A DNA stretch of 64,000 bases. It comes from Panax quinquefolius. Its lineage: Eukaryota > Streptophyta > Magnoliopsida > Apiales > Araliaceae. The position numbers and the translations under genes were made by a program. The stretch covers positions 2,197,501 to 2,261,500 of the forward strand of contig CM035164.1 of NCBI GenBank assembly GCA_020205615.1. Reading direction: 5' to 3'. Numbering within the stretch: the first letter of the stretch is position 1; each line of letters opens with the position of its first letter. Under the pieces are notes generated by a model that was not told where the DNA came from, searched no databases, and worked only from the letters and a program-made list of their open reading frames with translations. Shown here one piece after another: positions 47,195-59,537 of this stretch.

Positions 47195-48955
47195 CGTGAC
47201 GTCCCCAAAATTAGGTATACATTACCCATCTTGGGTCGCCAGATATATGATATGTAATTCAAATACAACTTATTAATACAACTCTGTCGTGGTACAATAC
47301 GACAAAACATAAACCGTGTGAGTTTGAATACAAATATTGTCTACTAGAGATTATACAAACTCAAAATAAGTCCTCATTACAATTATTATTACACTATTTC
47401 ATAGAATAGTGAGGACTACTAATGCTATCCTCTGGACCATCACTCCGCTCCCCGACTCTCGTCCCAAATATATTCTCATTTTCCTCAAGAGAACGGTGAA
47501 AGGAAGGGTGAGCTCAACTAGCCCAAAGAAGAAATATTATGACTAAGATAATGCGAATAAATTATCATTAGTTTCAACAATGTTAAACCGATAAAATATA
47601 ATAGACATCAAGTTTAATCTAGCGGTGAACAAGCAATCCATTAAAAGAGTCAAGTAGAAAATAAAATCTACTATCTTTTATGATTAAAAGGTTTTTCATC
47701 ACTATTATCATTGAGACTCACTTAATAAATATTCCACATCATCGAATCACCCTCGCACTACTACCAAGGATATTCTTTTAGTTTCAATGACCACAATTAT
47801 CTATGCACTATGGGCGAGAATATTTATGTATTCATTAATGGTCATGATCATGCCAACAATCATCCATCAATGCACCACAGCCAAATGAAGATTTTTACCA
47901 CATCATTTGTAACATTACTACCATGATTACAATCGAATAATCCTCATGGTAATCATACCAAGTCCATCTACGCATACCTACGTGCCACGTATGACTTTCA
48001 AAAAATATAAACATGAGGATGATGACAATGATATAAGAATTCAATAAAACAAGTTCAAGAATTAATTTGTCCAAAACTACTAATTTCCAAATTGTCAACA
48101 CGATCTTTGCTTTGTAGAGTAAAATTCAAGAATGATCGTAAGAATATTTTCATGAAAAGATCTTTGGATGAAGCCTTGAAATATCAAGGATATTCTACTA
48201 ATTTCATGGAGTATAAAAGTCAAAACTTTAACCAACCGAGTATAATAAAGAATGGAATAACAAAAGAAATCACCATGCATGCAGATTGCGATGTATGCGA
48301 GTTATTCCAACGAATACTAAATAACGGAACCGGTCGTCAAAGTAAATTAAGACCGGCGGGATGTTCCAACGAGAATAATAAAGAATGGAATAACAATGTA
48401 AATCACCATGCATGAGGTACTTTCAGATAGGCGAAAGTTATTCCAATGTAATACTAATAAGGATTTTAATCGGTCCGTGAAAAACGCATGCATATAGGAT
48501 ATTCCAATGTAATAATAAAGATTTTAATCGGTCCCAGTAGTAAAAAGCATGCATGAACGGATATTCCAATGTAATAGTAAAAGACTAATAATAGAAGAAT
48601 GTCACCAAGTATAGGGTAGATCACAGATACAAAGTTATTCCAATGTAATAATAAGAAATGGAATAACAATGCAGCTTCTCTTCATGAATAACAAAGAATA
48701 ACACCCTCACTGTAAAAGAAATCGTATATATAAAAAGAAAGGTAGCAGACTTTCTTTTTTTTCTCTCTAAAATTTTCTCTCTCGGAGTTCAAATTGAATT
48801 CGTAAGAAAATAATGAAGGAATGAGCTTCATTTATAAAAAATGGACGCATATAAGAATTAACTCATGAATTCATTCCAGATTGATTTACTTTAATCTGAT
48901 TATCCATATTTAAAGCAAAATCTTTTAAATAAAATATAATATATATTATATATAT

Positions 48956-48994
<39 letters not shown>

Positions 48995-49148
48995 TGATAA
49001 CGCATTTCACGGGATATACTCCCGTGATTGAATTTTGATTCCTCCCCATTTAGTCAACAATGCTATACCTATTTATATATATAATAATAACAATAAACGT
49101 ACTCCCACGTGAATACCAAAACCTTCCTCCACCCAAATTTGACTAACT

Positions 49149-49182
<34 letters not shown>

Positions 49183-49680
49183 ATACTTATATATATATAT
49201 ATATATAAAATAAAAGCGAGATAATTATCATATTAACAACTTCGTTATTTCAATTATTGATTTAATAACATATAAAATATCAAAATAATTGAATAAAACC
49301 GAATGACTTCTCACATAAGATCAATAATCAATATAATTACTACTACGCAAACCACACGATTCTCAGATTTTTTACTACCGGTAGTTCAACAGTATCAACG
49401 GTTAAACTTTCGCCGTTATTTTCAATAAAATATTTTTGTCGTTTTCTTAATCCGACAATAATTCTGTTGTGGGGTTCACCAATGATTGTGCCGTCGTACG
49501 AATATTTCCTGTTAAAATGAATATTTTCTGACCAATCGAATATTATATGACAACTTGCATACTTTGCAAAATTTATAAATATTACCCACAACTATAACAT
49601 TATATCAAATTTATTCCATAATATTCAAAAATGATATTTATAGAAAATTCATTTTTATTTCTAAAAGTTGGGGTCTTACA
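47195..49680 (-). mobile_element. 5' LTR (M9) of element X
   Basis: From cgtgacgtccccaaaatt to ttggggtcttaca, preceded by a degenerate PBS (47180-47194, rc of gctttgatacttaatcg). Tail foldback, gtagtgc-type repeats, hairpin-type leader (48240-48670), long TA tracts (48943-48988, 49157-49208). It keeps the uninterrupted target site ataatacttatatat (49181 onward) where sister LTR M6 received P3-P4. Next bases are tatat; no left partner can be found. Confidence 0.85.
48240..48670 (-). repeat. Hairpin-forming leader repeats in M9
   Basis: Matches 25430-25870 in M6 with slipped unit lengths: gaatggaataac, caccatgcatgc, attttaatcggtcc links repeated three times (48470-48560). Confidence 0.65.
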
Positions 49681-49782
49681 TATATTCTTAAATATAGACT
49701 TAGTATTAACTATGAATTCGATTGTGCTCGTGTGATATTAAAAATGATAGTAAAAAAGTAATCTCAAATTAAGAATATTATA

Positions 49783-50037
49783 CTCCATCCGTCCCAGGAT
49801 AAAAATCTTGGTGGACTTTTCACGCATATTAAGAAGATGAATAAAATGACAAAATTACTCATAATAATATGTCATTAAATATGGTGAGAGAATTAGAATA
49901 ATAAAAGTATGAGATATTTAATATTACGGGCATAATAAGAAAAAATGTGTAAAAATTTGGTTATTAAAGAAAATTGGACATTTAACATAGGACTACCCAA
50001 AATAGTAATAAGGACTTTTATCCTGAGACGGGAGAAG
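49783..50037. mobile_element. Stowaway-like MITE 1
   Basis: Terminal inverted repeats ctccatccgtcccaggat and, at the other end, atcctgagacgggagaag (about 18 of 22 matching), flanked by TA on both sides (49781-49782, 50038-50039). Length 255 bp, AT-rich, no coding sequence: the hallmarks of Tc1/mariner-derived Stowaway elements. Confidence 0.85.
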
Positions 50038-50951
50038 TATCATTTTATAATATATATATATATATGTATATATTTAATTTTGGAATAAATTTTAAAAAAT
50101 ATATTTTAAAACAGTATCCTATTACTTAAAATTTCATGTAAATCGCAATTTAATTTTATCGATATATAAATTATTTTTCTTATTTATTTAAGAGGGAGAT
50201 AGACGAGAGGGTTGCTATTTTTGGACAAGAAAAGTCGGTTTAAGTCTCTAAAAGGATATTATATGAACTGTTCTACGTCCCCCTTTAGTGGATGGCAGTT
50301 GGAGAAAGATGGGCTCCCTCCCCCTACGCAGTTTTTTTGTAAAAAAATATTTTTATTTTTTTAGACAATTAAAATGATTATATTACTAGTTTACTTTTTT
50401 TAAAAAGAAATTGTTACGTCAAAATAATTGCATAATATATTTGTATATATTATTTATACTACTTTTCCCTAAATTATTAAATTATTATTGACTTTTAAAA
50501 GTTTATTAAAGATGTTTTTAATTTTAAAATTGAAATACTTCAATAAAAATTATGAAATAATAAATCTTACAATGAGTAATACTTTATATATAATTTACTA
50601 TATTTATCATTATGTTAATTAAAATTAAATAAATTCATATTAATTTTGAGTTTGAAAATATCTTAAATTAATTTCAAAAATCAATAATATTACTAATTGA
50701 GTCGAGTCAAATTATTATTATTTTGTTACATTTTGTTTAATAAATGAGTCTAATTCAGTCCTACATTGATTAGTGGCGGATGCAAAGGACCTTAATCTTG
50801 TGAAGATCAACTTAAGTTATATAAACAATCATTAATTATTATTATTAATTCTTTCAAAAGGGAGCTTGATTTATTAATTAACTCAACGAGTCCTGTTATG
50901 TACTATTAAAATAAATTTGACGTGAATTATAATTATGAAACTTATTAAATA

Positions 50952-51224
50952 CTCACTCAGTTACATAATATATGACATTTTAGAGTTTTATACAAGAATT
51001 AAGAAGAAAAAATTATATCATTAAATATAATATAAATTGTCTATAATATCCTTAAATTATCATAATTACTATATTTATCTCATACCCTCTTTTTCATATG
51101 TAATATTTTCTCATTAGGGTAATTTTGGAAAGACCGTAGTTAATTCTCCTATATTATATAAAAAAAAAATAATTTAAAAAAATAAAATCATCTAAAAAGT
51201 TATATATTATGGGACGAGAGAAAG
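50952..51224. mobile_element. Stowaway-like MITE 2
   Basis: Ends ctcactcagttacataatat and atattatgggacgagagaaag are imperfect inverted repeats flanked by TA (50950-50951, 51225-51226). Length 273 bp. More diverged than MITE 1. Confidence 0.7.
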
Positions 51225-51972
51225 TACATGACATTGGATATAATTATTAGATTACGTACCTGAGCTCACATATTATAATCTCTTTAAAAGGTTACCATTA
51301 ATATTTATATATGTAATTAACAATTAAAAAATAGATATAAATATTCGCAATATACATCGTTTAAAACATTTCTCAAATCTATTCGTTCTGATATTAAAGA
51401 TACATTTTCATAATGATCATATTTTAATATTAGCTAAAATATTATAATACTTAATCTAACAACTAATTTATTAGAAATTTATATTATATTATATTATAAT
51501 TAAAAATTAAAAATTAAAAATTAAAAATTAAAAATATATTTCTAATTTTAAAATAAATTAAAAATATAAATGTATTTTTATTTTTAAAAAATAAAATAAA
51601 TTATATTCCACATCCTCCCTGCTGTTATGGGATTAAAAAATTAGTATCCCTTAATATTATTTATACGTTGAAAGTACCTTTGAGCATCTTTGCATGTACA
51701 ACAATTTTTAAAAAGTAAATGTCTCTTGACAGCTAATTTTATTTTCAAAATAAAAAAGAAAAATAAATAAATAAAAGAAAAGAAAAGTCCAAATGTCTCT
51801 TTTGTCAATGGGTGAAACCTTTAATGTGGAATCCTGGGGGTGGGTTGGTTGGTACGTTGGTGATAAAAGTTGAATTAATTTATAATAGTTGAAAAGTTGG
51901 ATTTACACTTAAAACTTAGAAAATTGATATTTTCACATGAGTATCTCTCCATACGAGATAATATTATAAAAT

Positions 51973-52290
51973 GAGCAAACAGTTCGGACTTGATTCGTAC
52001 TCGTTCGATTAAAAGTTTGATTCGAGCTCGACTCTAATTATAAATAATTTAAATATGAATAAATTTTAAAGTTCGATAAATTACTCGAACCTCGTCAAAT
52101 TGTAATTTTCTATTGATACTCGGATCATATTCGTTTGAAAATTTCAAACCGCTCAGGCTCGATTCGAGATCGTGCTCGACTCGATAACTAAACGAGCCTC
52201 AATCAAATCTTATTTTATACTCGATAAATTTTGTGAATTAAATCTGAACAACTCAATACTCGTTTCGGTTCATTTACACCTTTACATGGA
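51973..52290. mobile_element. Probable hAT-like non-autonomous remnant
   Basis: Dense in gattcgagctcgactc-type motifs and ending cggttcatttacacc, the complement of GGTGTAAATGAACCG, a common end of plant hAT-type MITEs (TAGGGGTGTAAA...). The left end (tgagcaaacagttcgg) is a weak inverted partner. A target duplication was not identified. Confidence 0.4.
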
Positions 52291-52949
52291 GGTGAGACCT
52301 ATTCACTATTCAAGTAAGAGAGATCATATGAAAATATCAGTTCCCAAAACTTATTAGCGTCTGATGACACACGTGTTACATGGATAAATTATATGAGATT
52401 AAAATAAATTTTCTATAAATTTAAATGACTAAATAAAAAGATAAAAAAATTAATATAAAAGAGATAAAATATAAAATTATGAGGGCCAAAGAAAAAACTG
52501 ATAAATAAAATAAAATATGATGCAAAATGGCCAAAGTTACGGGCCTCAGAGCCGCGCTTTATAATAAGAGATAAAAGGCAATAATACAAATTCTCGTATA
52601 ATGAACTAATCAATTAAATAAAGTCAAAAAATTGAAGCATACGCAAGCTAGATTAATTTTCTCATATTTTGACCGAGTTTAGGATTAACTTAAGGCTTAA
52701 TACATCATCAAATTTGGGGTGGTAAGAAATTCATGTCGTGTCAAGTTATATGTATTACACTAATATTAAAGTGTATCAAGAATAAGAAGTCAAATGTCAA
52801 AATTTAGGTGGGAGACACAAGAGAAACAAATAAAATGAAGACAGAAAATCTGCTCTCCTCTTTATCACTTATAAAAATATCAATTTTTGCATGGTATAAT
52901 TACAATTTCCTATATATATTGTGGTCTCTATCTCTCTTTGTTAGTGGGA

Positions 52950-53087
52950 ATGGGTTGGCAAACGGGCGAATCGGATTCCGTTAACGTATTCATCAAGACG
53001 CCTTATTATCAGGGAAATATGCTGGATCTCTGTGTCCTATGTAGAGGTTTTGGTCCCCACAGAGCTAGTTGTTTCACCACAAGGTGA
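52950..53087 (+). CDS. Small GC-richer ORF, unrecognised (possible exon or uORF)
   Basis: 45 codons starting MGWQTGESDSVNVFIK and ending in TTR, then TGA. It contains CVLCRGFGPHRASC, a CX2CX6HX3C pattern. A TATA-like ctatatatatt (52910-52920) and a CT-rich run (tctctatctctctttg) lie just upstream, and aag|gtaacg, a possible splice donor, follows at ~53104. The base composition is much less AT-rich than the flanks and it is not repeated in the window. It could be a remnant first exon, an upstream ORF or chance. I do not recognise it. Confidence 0.25.
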   Translation: MGWQTGESDSVNVFIKTPYYQGNMLDLCVLCRGFGPHRASCFTTR

Positions 53088-53334
53088 CGTTCTTCCGCCG
53101 TCAAGGTAACGTCAGAATTCACAAGTCTAATTTCTCCTTCATATTGGCTATTCCCTCCCATTTAATTTGGTTTTAAAAATTTTATTCTTTTCTAAAATTT
53201 ATTTTAGGAAGAATGTACATTTTTATTTTAAATGATATGATATTTTTAATTTATTATTTTTTAATATTATTTTTAGTATTACAACATTATTATTATATAT
53301 AAAGGTAATATTAAGGCTACATTGACAAACGTTA

Positions 53335-53736
53335 TGTAAGACCCTAATTTTTAATAAATAAAACTTAATTTTTTATATAAATATTATTTTAAATAATAAT
53401 GTGTTAAATTGATAAAATATTAAAGTTAAGAGTGATTTGTGAAAATTATAAGATAAAAAATATGTCGTGGAATATTCGTTATGTCGAGACATATTCATTA
53501 TTTCGAAAAATATTCGGTAAAGTACGACGATGTCAAAACAACCAATCATTAGTAGGTTCTATAACCAAATAATTGTTAGATACAGAAAACGACAGAAATA
53601 ACATTTTTAATAAAACTTGTCAACGAATCTATCACCTTTAATTGTTAAAATACCCGATGATAAATGAAGAGTAGCACGCGACACTCTACAGTAGCATATG
53701 TCATTCCACACTAACACAATTTTGCACAGTATTACG
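53335..53736 (+). mobile_element. LTR head fragment F1
   Basis: tgtaagaccctaat followed by a diverged shared head of ~400 bp, ending at acagtattacg where F2 starts. It is the most diverged of the three heads, hence probably the oldest. Confidence 0.7.
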
Positions 53737-54126
53737 TGTAAGACCCCAATTTTATGAATAAATATGAATTTTTCTATAAATATTATTTTTGAATATTAAG
53801 GTGTTAAGTTGTTATAATGTTATAGTTGTGGGTAATATTTATAAATTTGGCAAAGTATGCAAGGTGTCATAAAATATTCGATTGGTCGGGAAATATTCGT
53901 TTTAACAGGGAATATTTGTACGATGAAAAAATTATTGGTGGATCCCACAACAGAATTATTGTCGGAATGAGAAAACGACAGAAATATCTTTTTATAAAAA
54001 ATAACGGCGAAAGTTTTACCGTTAAACTGTTGAAATACCCGTCGGTAAAACTACAGTAATACACGTGATTGCATAGTAACACACGGTATTGATTATTAAT
54101 GCTTACGTGAGAAGTCACTCAATTTT
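53737..54126 (+). mobile_element. LTR head fragment F2
   Basis: tgtaagaccccaattttatg, shared head of 390 bp, ending at gagaagtcactcaattt where F3 starts. It breaks at nearly the same LTR position as F1. Confidence 0.75.
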
Positions 54127-54651
54127 TGTAAGACCCCAACTTTTATGAATAAATATTATTTTTTTCTCGAAATATATTTTTGAATATTATGGTGTAGATT
54201 TGAGATAATGTTATAGTTGTGGGTAATATTTATAAATTTTGCAAGTGGTTATAAAATATTCGATTGGTCGGGAAATATTCGTTTTAACAGGGATTATTCG
54301 TACTACGACACAATCAATGGTGGACCCCACAAATGGAATTATTGTCGGAGTTAGAAAATGACAAAATTATCTTTTTATAAAAATAACGGCGAAAATTTTA
54401 CCATTAAACTGTTGAACTACCAGGTGGTAAAAGTACGATGAATCTGGCGTGGTTGCATAGTATCGCACACCAGATTGATTATTGATGCTTACGTGAGAAG
54501 TCACTTAGTTATACTCAATTATTGCTACAGTAATTGATGCATAATATCTCTCATATTATTGATTCAATTATTGTCACAATATCATTTGCATGCATAATAT
54601 TTTATATTATTAAATCCATAATTGAGACGACAAAGTTATTCATATTATTAT
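54127..54651 (+). mobile_element. LTR head fragment F3
   Basis: tgtaagaccccaacttttatg, shared head plus about 130 bp of the M5-type U3, up to aagttattcatattattat, where LTR M10 begins. P5 (58816) carries later U3 of the same subtype, so F3 and P5 are probably one LTR split by the M10 element, with about 300 bp missing. Confidence 0.75.
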
Positions 54652-57207
54652 TGTGACGCCCCCAAAATAGGTATACAACACCCATTATGAGTCGCCAAAT
54701 ACATGGTACAAAAACAAATACAACTTCAGTAATACAATTGTCGTGCAAAATACGACAACACATATACTGTGAGTTTGAATACAACTATTGTCTAATAGAG
54801 AGTAAAAAAACTCAAAAGGAGTCCTCGTTATAATTATTGATACACTATTTTACAAAGTAATGAGGACTACTAAAACAACTATCCCGAACCATCACTCCAA
54901 ACCCCTTTAGTTCTCATATGTTCTCACCTCCGAGAAGAAAAATGAAACAAAAAGGAAAAGGGTGAGCTCAACTAGCCCAAGAAAAGAATATTATGACTAA
55001 GATAATATACAACAAATTATCATTAATCTTCAACATGAAAAAAATCGATAAAATATAATAGACAACAAGTTTTAGATCAACAACTGCAATGGAAATAACA
55101 ATCCATTGTAAGAGTCAAGTAGAAAAGAATTCCACTATCTTCTAAGATTAAAAGTCCATCATCAATATTTTATCCTCAGTAACAACAATCAATATACATC
55201 TTTAATCAAATATTCATCTTTTGCACTACGTGCCAAAGATATTCATTTGATCACCAAATGGGTCATGTTCATCTTAATACATGTTCATCTTTTGACTACG
55301 GCCAAAGATATTCATTAGGTAATCATTTATCTTTTGCACTACGTGCCAAAGATATTCATCGCTTAATCATTCATCTTCTGCACTACGGTCAAGATATTCA
55401 AGATAATATCATCATTTAGGACCGAGGATGATGAAAAATATATTAAAGAAAACGAATCCAAAGAAACAAAATAATAAATATTAGAGATTCAGACATACAG
55501 CTTTATCCAAGATCAATAATACTCCATAATAACCAATTTCGAAGCAAAATTCAAGAATAAAGATCAAAACATGGATACAATCAAAGATAATAACCATAAT
55601 AGACCTCTTGGACAAAAAGGAGAAAATTTCAATTTTCGGTGAATAGTGTCGTATACGTGAATAGTACCGTATACGTTAATAGTAACCCCGACACAAAAAG
55701 TTCTAAATTTAATCAAAAAATTCATACCAATATTTCGGTATAATGATATTGAAGAAAATATCATTTTAAGAAGAATATAACACCCCTTACCTCAAAAAGA
55801 TAATACTTCCGGCGGAATACTAGATATAGTCTGCGAAGGAACTTGCAACCGGATAGCAACACTCAAAGTATCAAAATACTCACAAAAATACGCTCGATAA
55901 TATAGAGAGAGAAAGAGAGAAAACTTATGAATTCTGGTGTGATTTTCAATTCTAACTAAGCACCCTATTTATAGAAAAATGTTAGCACGCCGAAGCAGAC
56001 TTGACCTGCAACCTGATGACTTTACCTGCTACTATTCCCACCCACCACATTTGAATAAAATTCAGCACATTTCTTCACCAACCACAAGTGGGGCCCACCA
56101 ATTCTAGAATTTTCCACCAAAATGATAAATTCCGAAAATTCAATAATTTATGAACCAGTCACCTCTTAAAATTCATAACAAATTATACGTTCATTTTTAA
56201 CGGTTCAAAATTTGTGGACATATACTCAACTTATATATGTATAACATATCCAAAAATCACAACGATCCAACGGTCGGATTAAAAATTATAACTCACGCAA
56301 TATATCTCAAAAACACTGGTTTAATTTTTAATACCTCCATTCCGACAAAAATACTGATAAAACACCTCAACATTAACTCCTTCATTTTTAACCACAATAA
56401 ATATATCCAACATTTATATCCACATAAAATAAATATTTCCTTATCATATGAATCAATAATTAATTATTCACAAATAATATTACAGAATCACATTTATAAT
56501 GACAAACCAGCCGCTCCTGTGAAAGAGGAGGCTTTCCAATAAGGATTTCTCCTTACTGGCGCGCAATTAGGTGACCAAACCTCTCCTTGATAGAACTTTC
56601 TAGACATTGCCAATAATGCTATCTAATAATATTATTCAAATAATATGAATTATTGATCTGATAATGGGAAATATCTTGTCAATGATAATTATTGAAACAA
56701 CAATAATATAAAATATCAATGCAAAAATTATTGAATCAATAAAATAAAATATTGAATAAAGAATTCTTCGTAAAAATTATTGAGTAGTGTCTTCTTCACG
56801 TAAGGATCAATAATTCATCAATCATCATGCAATCTGGTGTATTTCTTTGTCTTATTCACGCCAGTATTAGTGTATTTTAACCACCAGGTATTCCAACAGT
56901 GTTAACGGTAACAATTACGCCGTTATTTGTAAAAACTCAAACTTTGTCGTTTTCTTCATCCGACAGTTATCCGTTATGGGGCCCACAAATGGCTGCGCCG
57001 TCGTACAAATATTTCCCGACAGAAAGAATATTCCACGACCAAACGAATATTTCCCGACACAATGAATATTTTATAACCACTTTCTTATTTTGCAAAATTT
57101 GCACATTTCACCCATAACCAAAGTATTATATCAAATTATCACCTTATTATTCACAATAATAAATAGAGGAAATTTGATTTTTATTTATAATAAGTTGGGG
57201 TCTTACA
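54652..57207 (-). mobile_element. 3' LTR M10 of a truncated element
   Basis: Full LTR from tgtgacgcccccaaaatagg to gttggggtcttaca. aaagatattca repeats at 55215-55400, a short gaatagta array (55640-55690), TATA box at 55966-55973, shared head near 56800-57207. Internal coding remnants follow on its right; the 5' LTR and PBS are missing. Confidence 0.85.
55215..55400 (-). repeat. ~40-bp leader repeats in M10
   Basis: Four units with aaagatattca, each preceded by catcttttgcactac; one link reads gatcaccaaatgggtcatg, unlike the others. Confidence 0.7.
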
Positions 57208-57668
57208 ACCTCTCCTCCTTATGAAATTTCGTCCTCGAAATTGACGTACGTACCCGGTGTTTCGAAAATGTGAGGATACCTCGCTTTCATTTCTGATTCC
57301 AACTCCCAGTTCATTTCTTCAATATCATGGTTCCTCCACAAAACCTTAACTTGAGGTATAACCTTTGTGCATAGGACATGTTCTTTCCTATCCAAGATCT
57401 TGATAGGTACCTCCTTGTACGTTAAATCTTCGGCTATCTCGTCTGGTTCTAACGTAATAATATAATTTGGGTCGTCCACATTTTTACGTAACATCGATAC
57501 GTGAAAAACGCTATGAACACGCGACATACTTAGTGTTAAGGCGAGTCTATAAGCCACAGTTCCTACTCGATCGAGGATTTCAAATAAATCGAAGGCTTGA
57601 GCTTTCTTTTCTTCATCGATTCTTACTTCTAGAATAACGCATTCTTGCACCTTCTTCTTTATATTCAT
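57208..57668 (-). pseudogene. int: Integrase chromodomain tail of the M10 element
   Basis: Frame 57219-57668 (149 codons) ends at the polypurine tract 57208-57220. It contains SRVHSVFHVSMLRKNVDDPN, LTYKEVPIKILDRKEH and VKVLWRNHDIEEMNWELE. Before residue ~35 the frame reads CVILEVRIDEEKKAQAF, which corresponds to sequence near the integrase N-terminus in element X (~45390), so the catalytic core has been deleted in frame. Confidence 0.8.
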
Positions 57669-58815
57669 CAGCTCCGGTGTGTAGCTTGAGCGGTTTTAAC
57701 TTTATCGATTAAAGTCGATTCTAGTCTTTAAGAATACAGCAGGAAATTTATTAACAATAGAAATATCATTCAAAACTGTGACTCTCATCCAAGACTTTGA
57801 TAGCACATGTAATGAAGGTTTCTACTAACGAAGTTTCAACCAATAAGTCAAAATCTAACTTCTTCTCTGAGTCGATTTAAACGTTGAGCGCAAAGCAAGA
57901 GAGATAAAAGAATGGGTAGAACCCAGATCAAATAAGGTATAGATTTCACAAGAATTTATAAATAACTAACCTGTCTTAACTTCGTCGTTTACTTCGCTTT
58001 TCGAGAAGTCACGAAAACGCTTCTTCTTGAAACCACCGACTTTGTTTTTGTTCAGATCCACCTTTGGTGCCACCGTCCCAATCGGGACTTGATTTCTCTA
58101 CGGTGACAAAATCGAGCTATGTGACCGCCTTTTTCCATAATTAAAACATATCTTGGAAAGTCATGAATAGCTTTGGACTTATATGTCCCTCCTCTCCGCA
58201 TCTGTAACATCTAATCAAGGTGTTCTCCTTCCCTAAAATTTATTGCTAGTCTTTGGTGTTTGTTCTTAAGCGTCTTCCCGCCATCGTTAAATCTTCTCTT
58301 CTTGAAATTTCCACTTGAATCATTTCTTCTATTATTTGGCCATGATTACCACCGAAGTGGTTACCATTTTTGGCATGATAATTTCCTCCACGATGGTTAT
58401 CATTGTTCAGATGATCGTTGACACCGCATGCGATTATTATCGTGTGTTGTTGCTCGTTATCCTTCTATTGGTGGGCTCATTATCGCTACTCCACTAATCG
58501 AGCCCTATTCACAACATCCTAATATAAACAAAGTTTGTGAGAAATGAGGTATCGACGTATTTTGGGTTTCAAACCTCGCAGAAACATTCGCGTCATTCTC
58601 TCCTCATTATCAACCAAATGGGATGCAAATCGGACAACTCGGCAAACTTAGCTTCAGTCTTGTGACACGCTCATATTGTTTTGTTTCTAGCTTGATGAAC
58701 TCAACCTCCTTCATGTGTGATGAATACTTTCGGAAAGTACTTGTCATTGAAAAATTCTTGGAACTTCTCCCAAGACATCTTCAGTGCGGCAGATTGAGTA
58801 CGCTTTATAGATTCC
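57669..58815 (-). pseudogene. gag: Protease, zinc-knuckle and gag remnants of the M10 element
   Basis: 57670-57730 holds the integrase N-terminal edge. 57830-57970 matches the protease region (sequence around cattcttttatc, the complement of the ATHSFI-type codons). 58040-58210 matches the zinc-knuckle region; 58300-58500 the basic NN-rich stretch; 58500-58815 the gag domain with codons for the conserved KEVE and NEE motifs, all in broken frames. RT and RNase H are absent between integrase and protease. The fragment stops in gag at 58815, where plus-strand LTR sequence (P5) begins. Confidence 0.7.
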
Positions 58816-59537
58816 CACCAGTATTCACATGCTTATAACTATTTGTTCACATTTCACATGCATGTACTATTAGGGGGGGTGATGCAAGATTGATAATACT
58901 TGCATGAATAAATTAAAAGTGGAGGTATAGATGAAGGTACTATACTATAATTATTTTTTTCACATTTATAGAACTATTGATTCACATGAATTTCTATTAG
59001 GGGAGGTGGTGAAATTTTGATAATACTTGCATGACTAAATTAAAAATGAAGGAAAAGATGAATGTATTATACTGTAATATTTCGAGCCCCAAAACGTGCA
59101 ATTATCGAAACTATATTTTCTTATAATTAGAAGCTCATTCTTCTTTCATTCTCACCAATTCACTAAGACTCATAAGAGCAATTATAGATAAAGAAGCTAT
59201 AGAGAAAAAGAAGAAGAGAAGTCTGATACTTCACTATTCCAGTATCCAGTCTTCTTCTGAGGTAAGGGATATTATTTTATTCAGTATTCATAGGAATAAT
59301 ATTTTCTTCCATACTCTGTAGTATGTGAGTAATATTATTTCATTTCGTATTCCTGATTATACCCTTATTTTGTTAAAGTATTGCTTCTATACTTCAGTAA
59401 AATTAGTAGAATATCCTTGAAATTTCGTTTCATCTAAAGATCGCTTCACAAGGATATTTTCTCTTACATTCTTGTTAAATTTTAACTTTTTTATCTTTGA
59501 GTACTTGTCCATGAGTACTATTCATTTATATTTGATT
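58816..59537 (+). mobile_element. Plus-strand LTR fragment P5 (M5 subtype)
   Basis: Matches the reverse complement of M5 from its atgtg-rich U3 (cacatgcttataactatt, ~22320) through a TATA-region (cttataattagaagctcattc) and leader to gagtactattcatttat. Interrupted at 59538 by M11. Probably the continuation of F3. Confidence 0.7.

Larger units (their letters stand above)
49681..53334. other. Low-copy AT-rich DNA between retrotransposon clusters
   Basis: No similarity to the LTR family. Holds two Stowaway-like MITEs, an attaaaa-type microsatellite (51497-51535), an hAT-like remnant (51973-52290) and one GC-richer small ORF (52950-53087). Other short ORFs (52172-52357, 52413-52613) lie in low-complexity or repeat sequence and show no domain. 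Confidence 0.6.
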
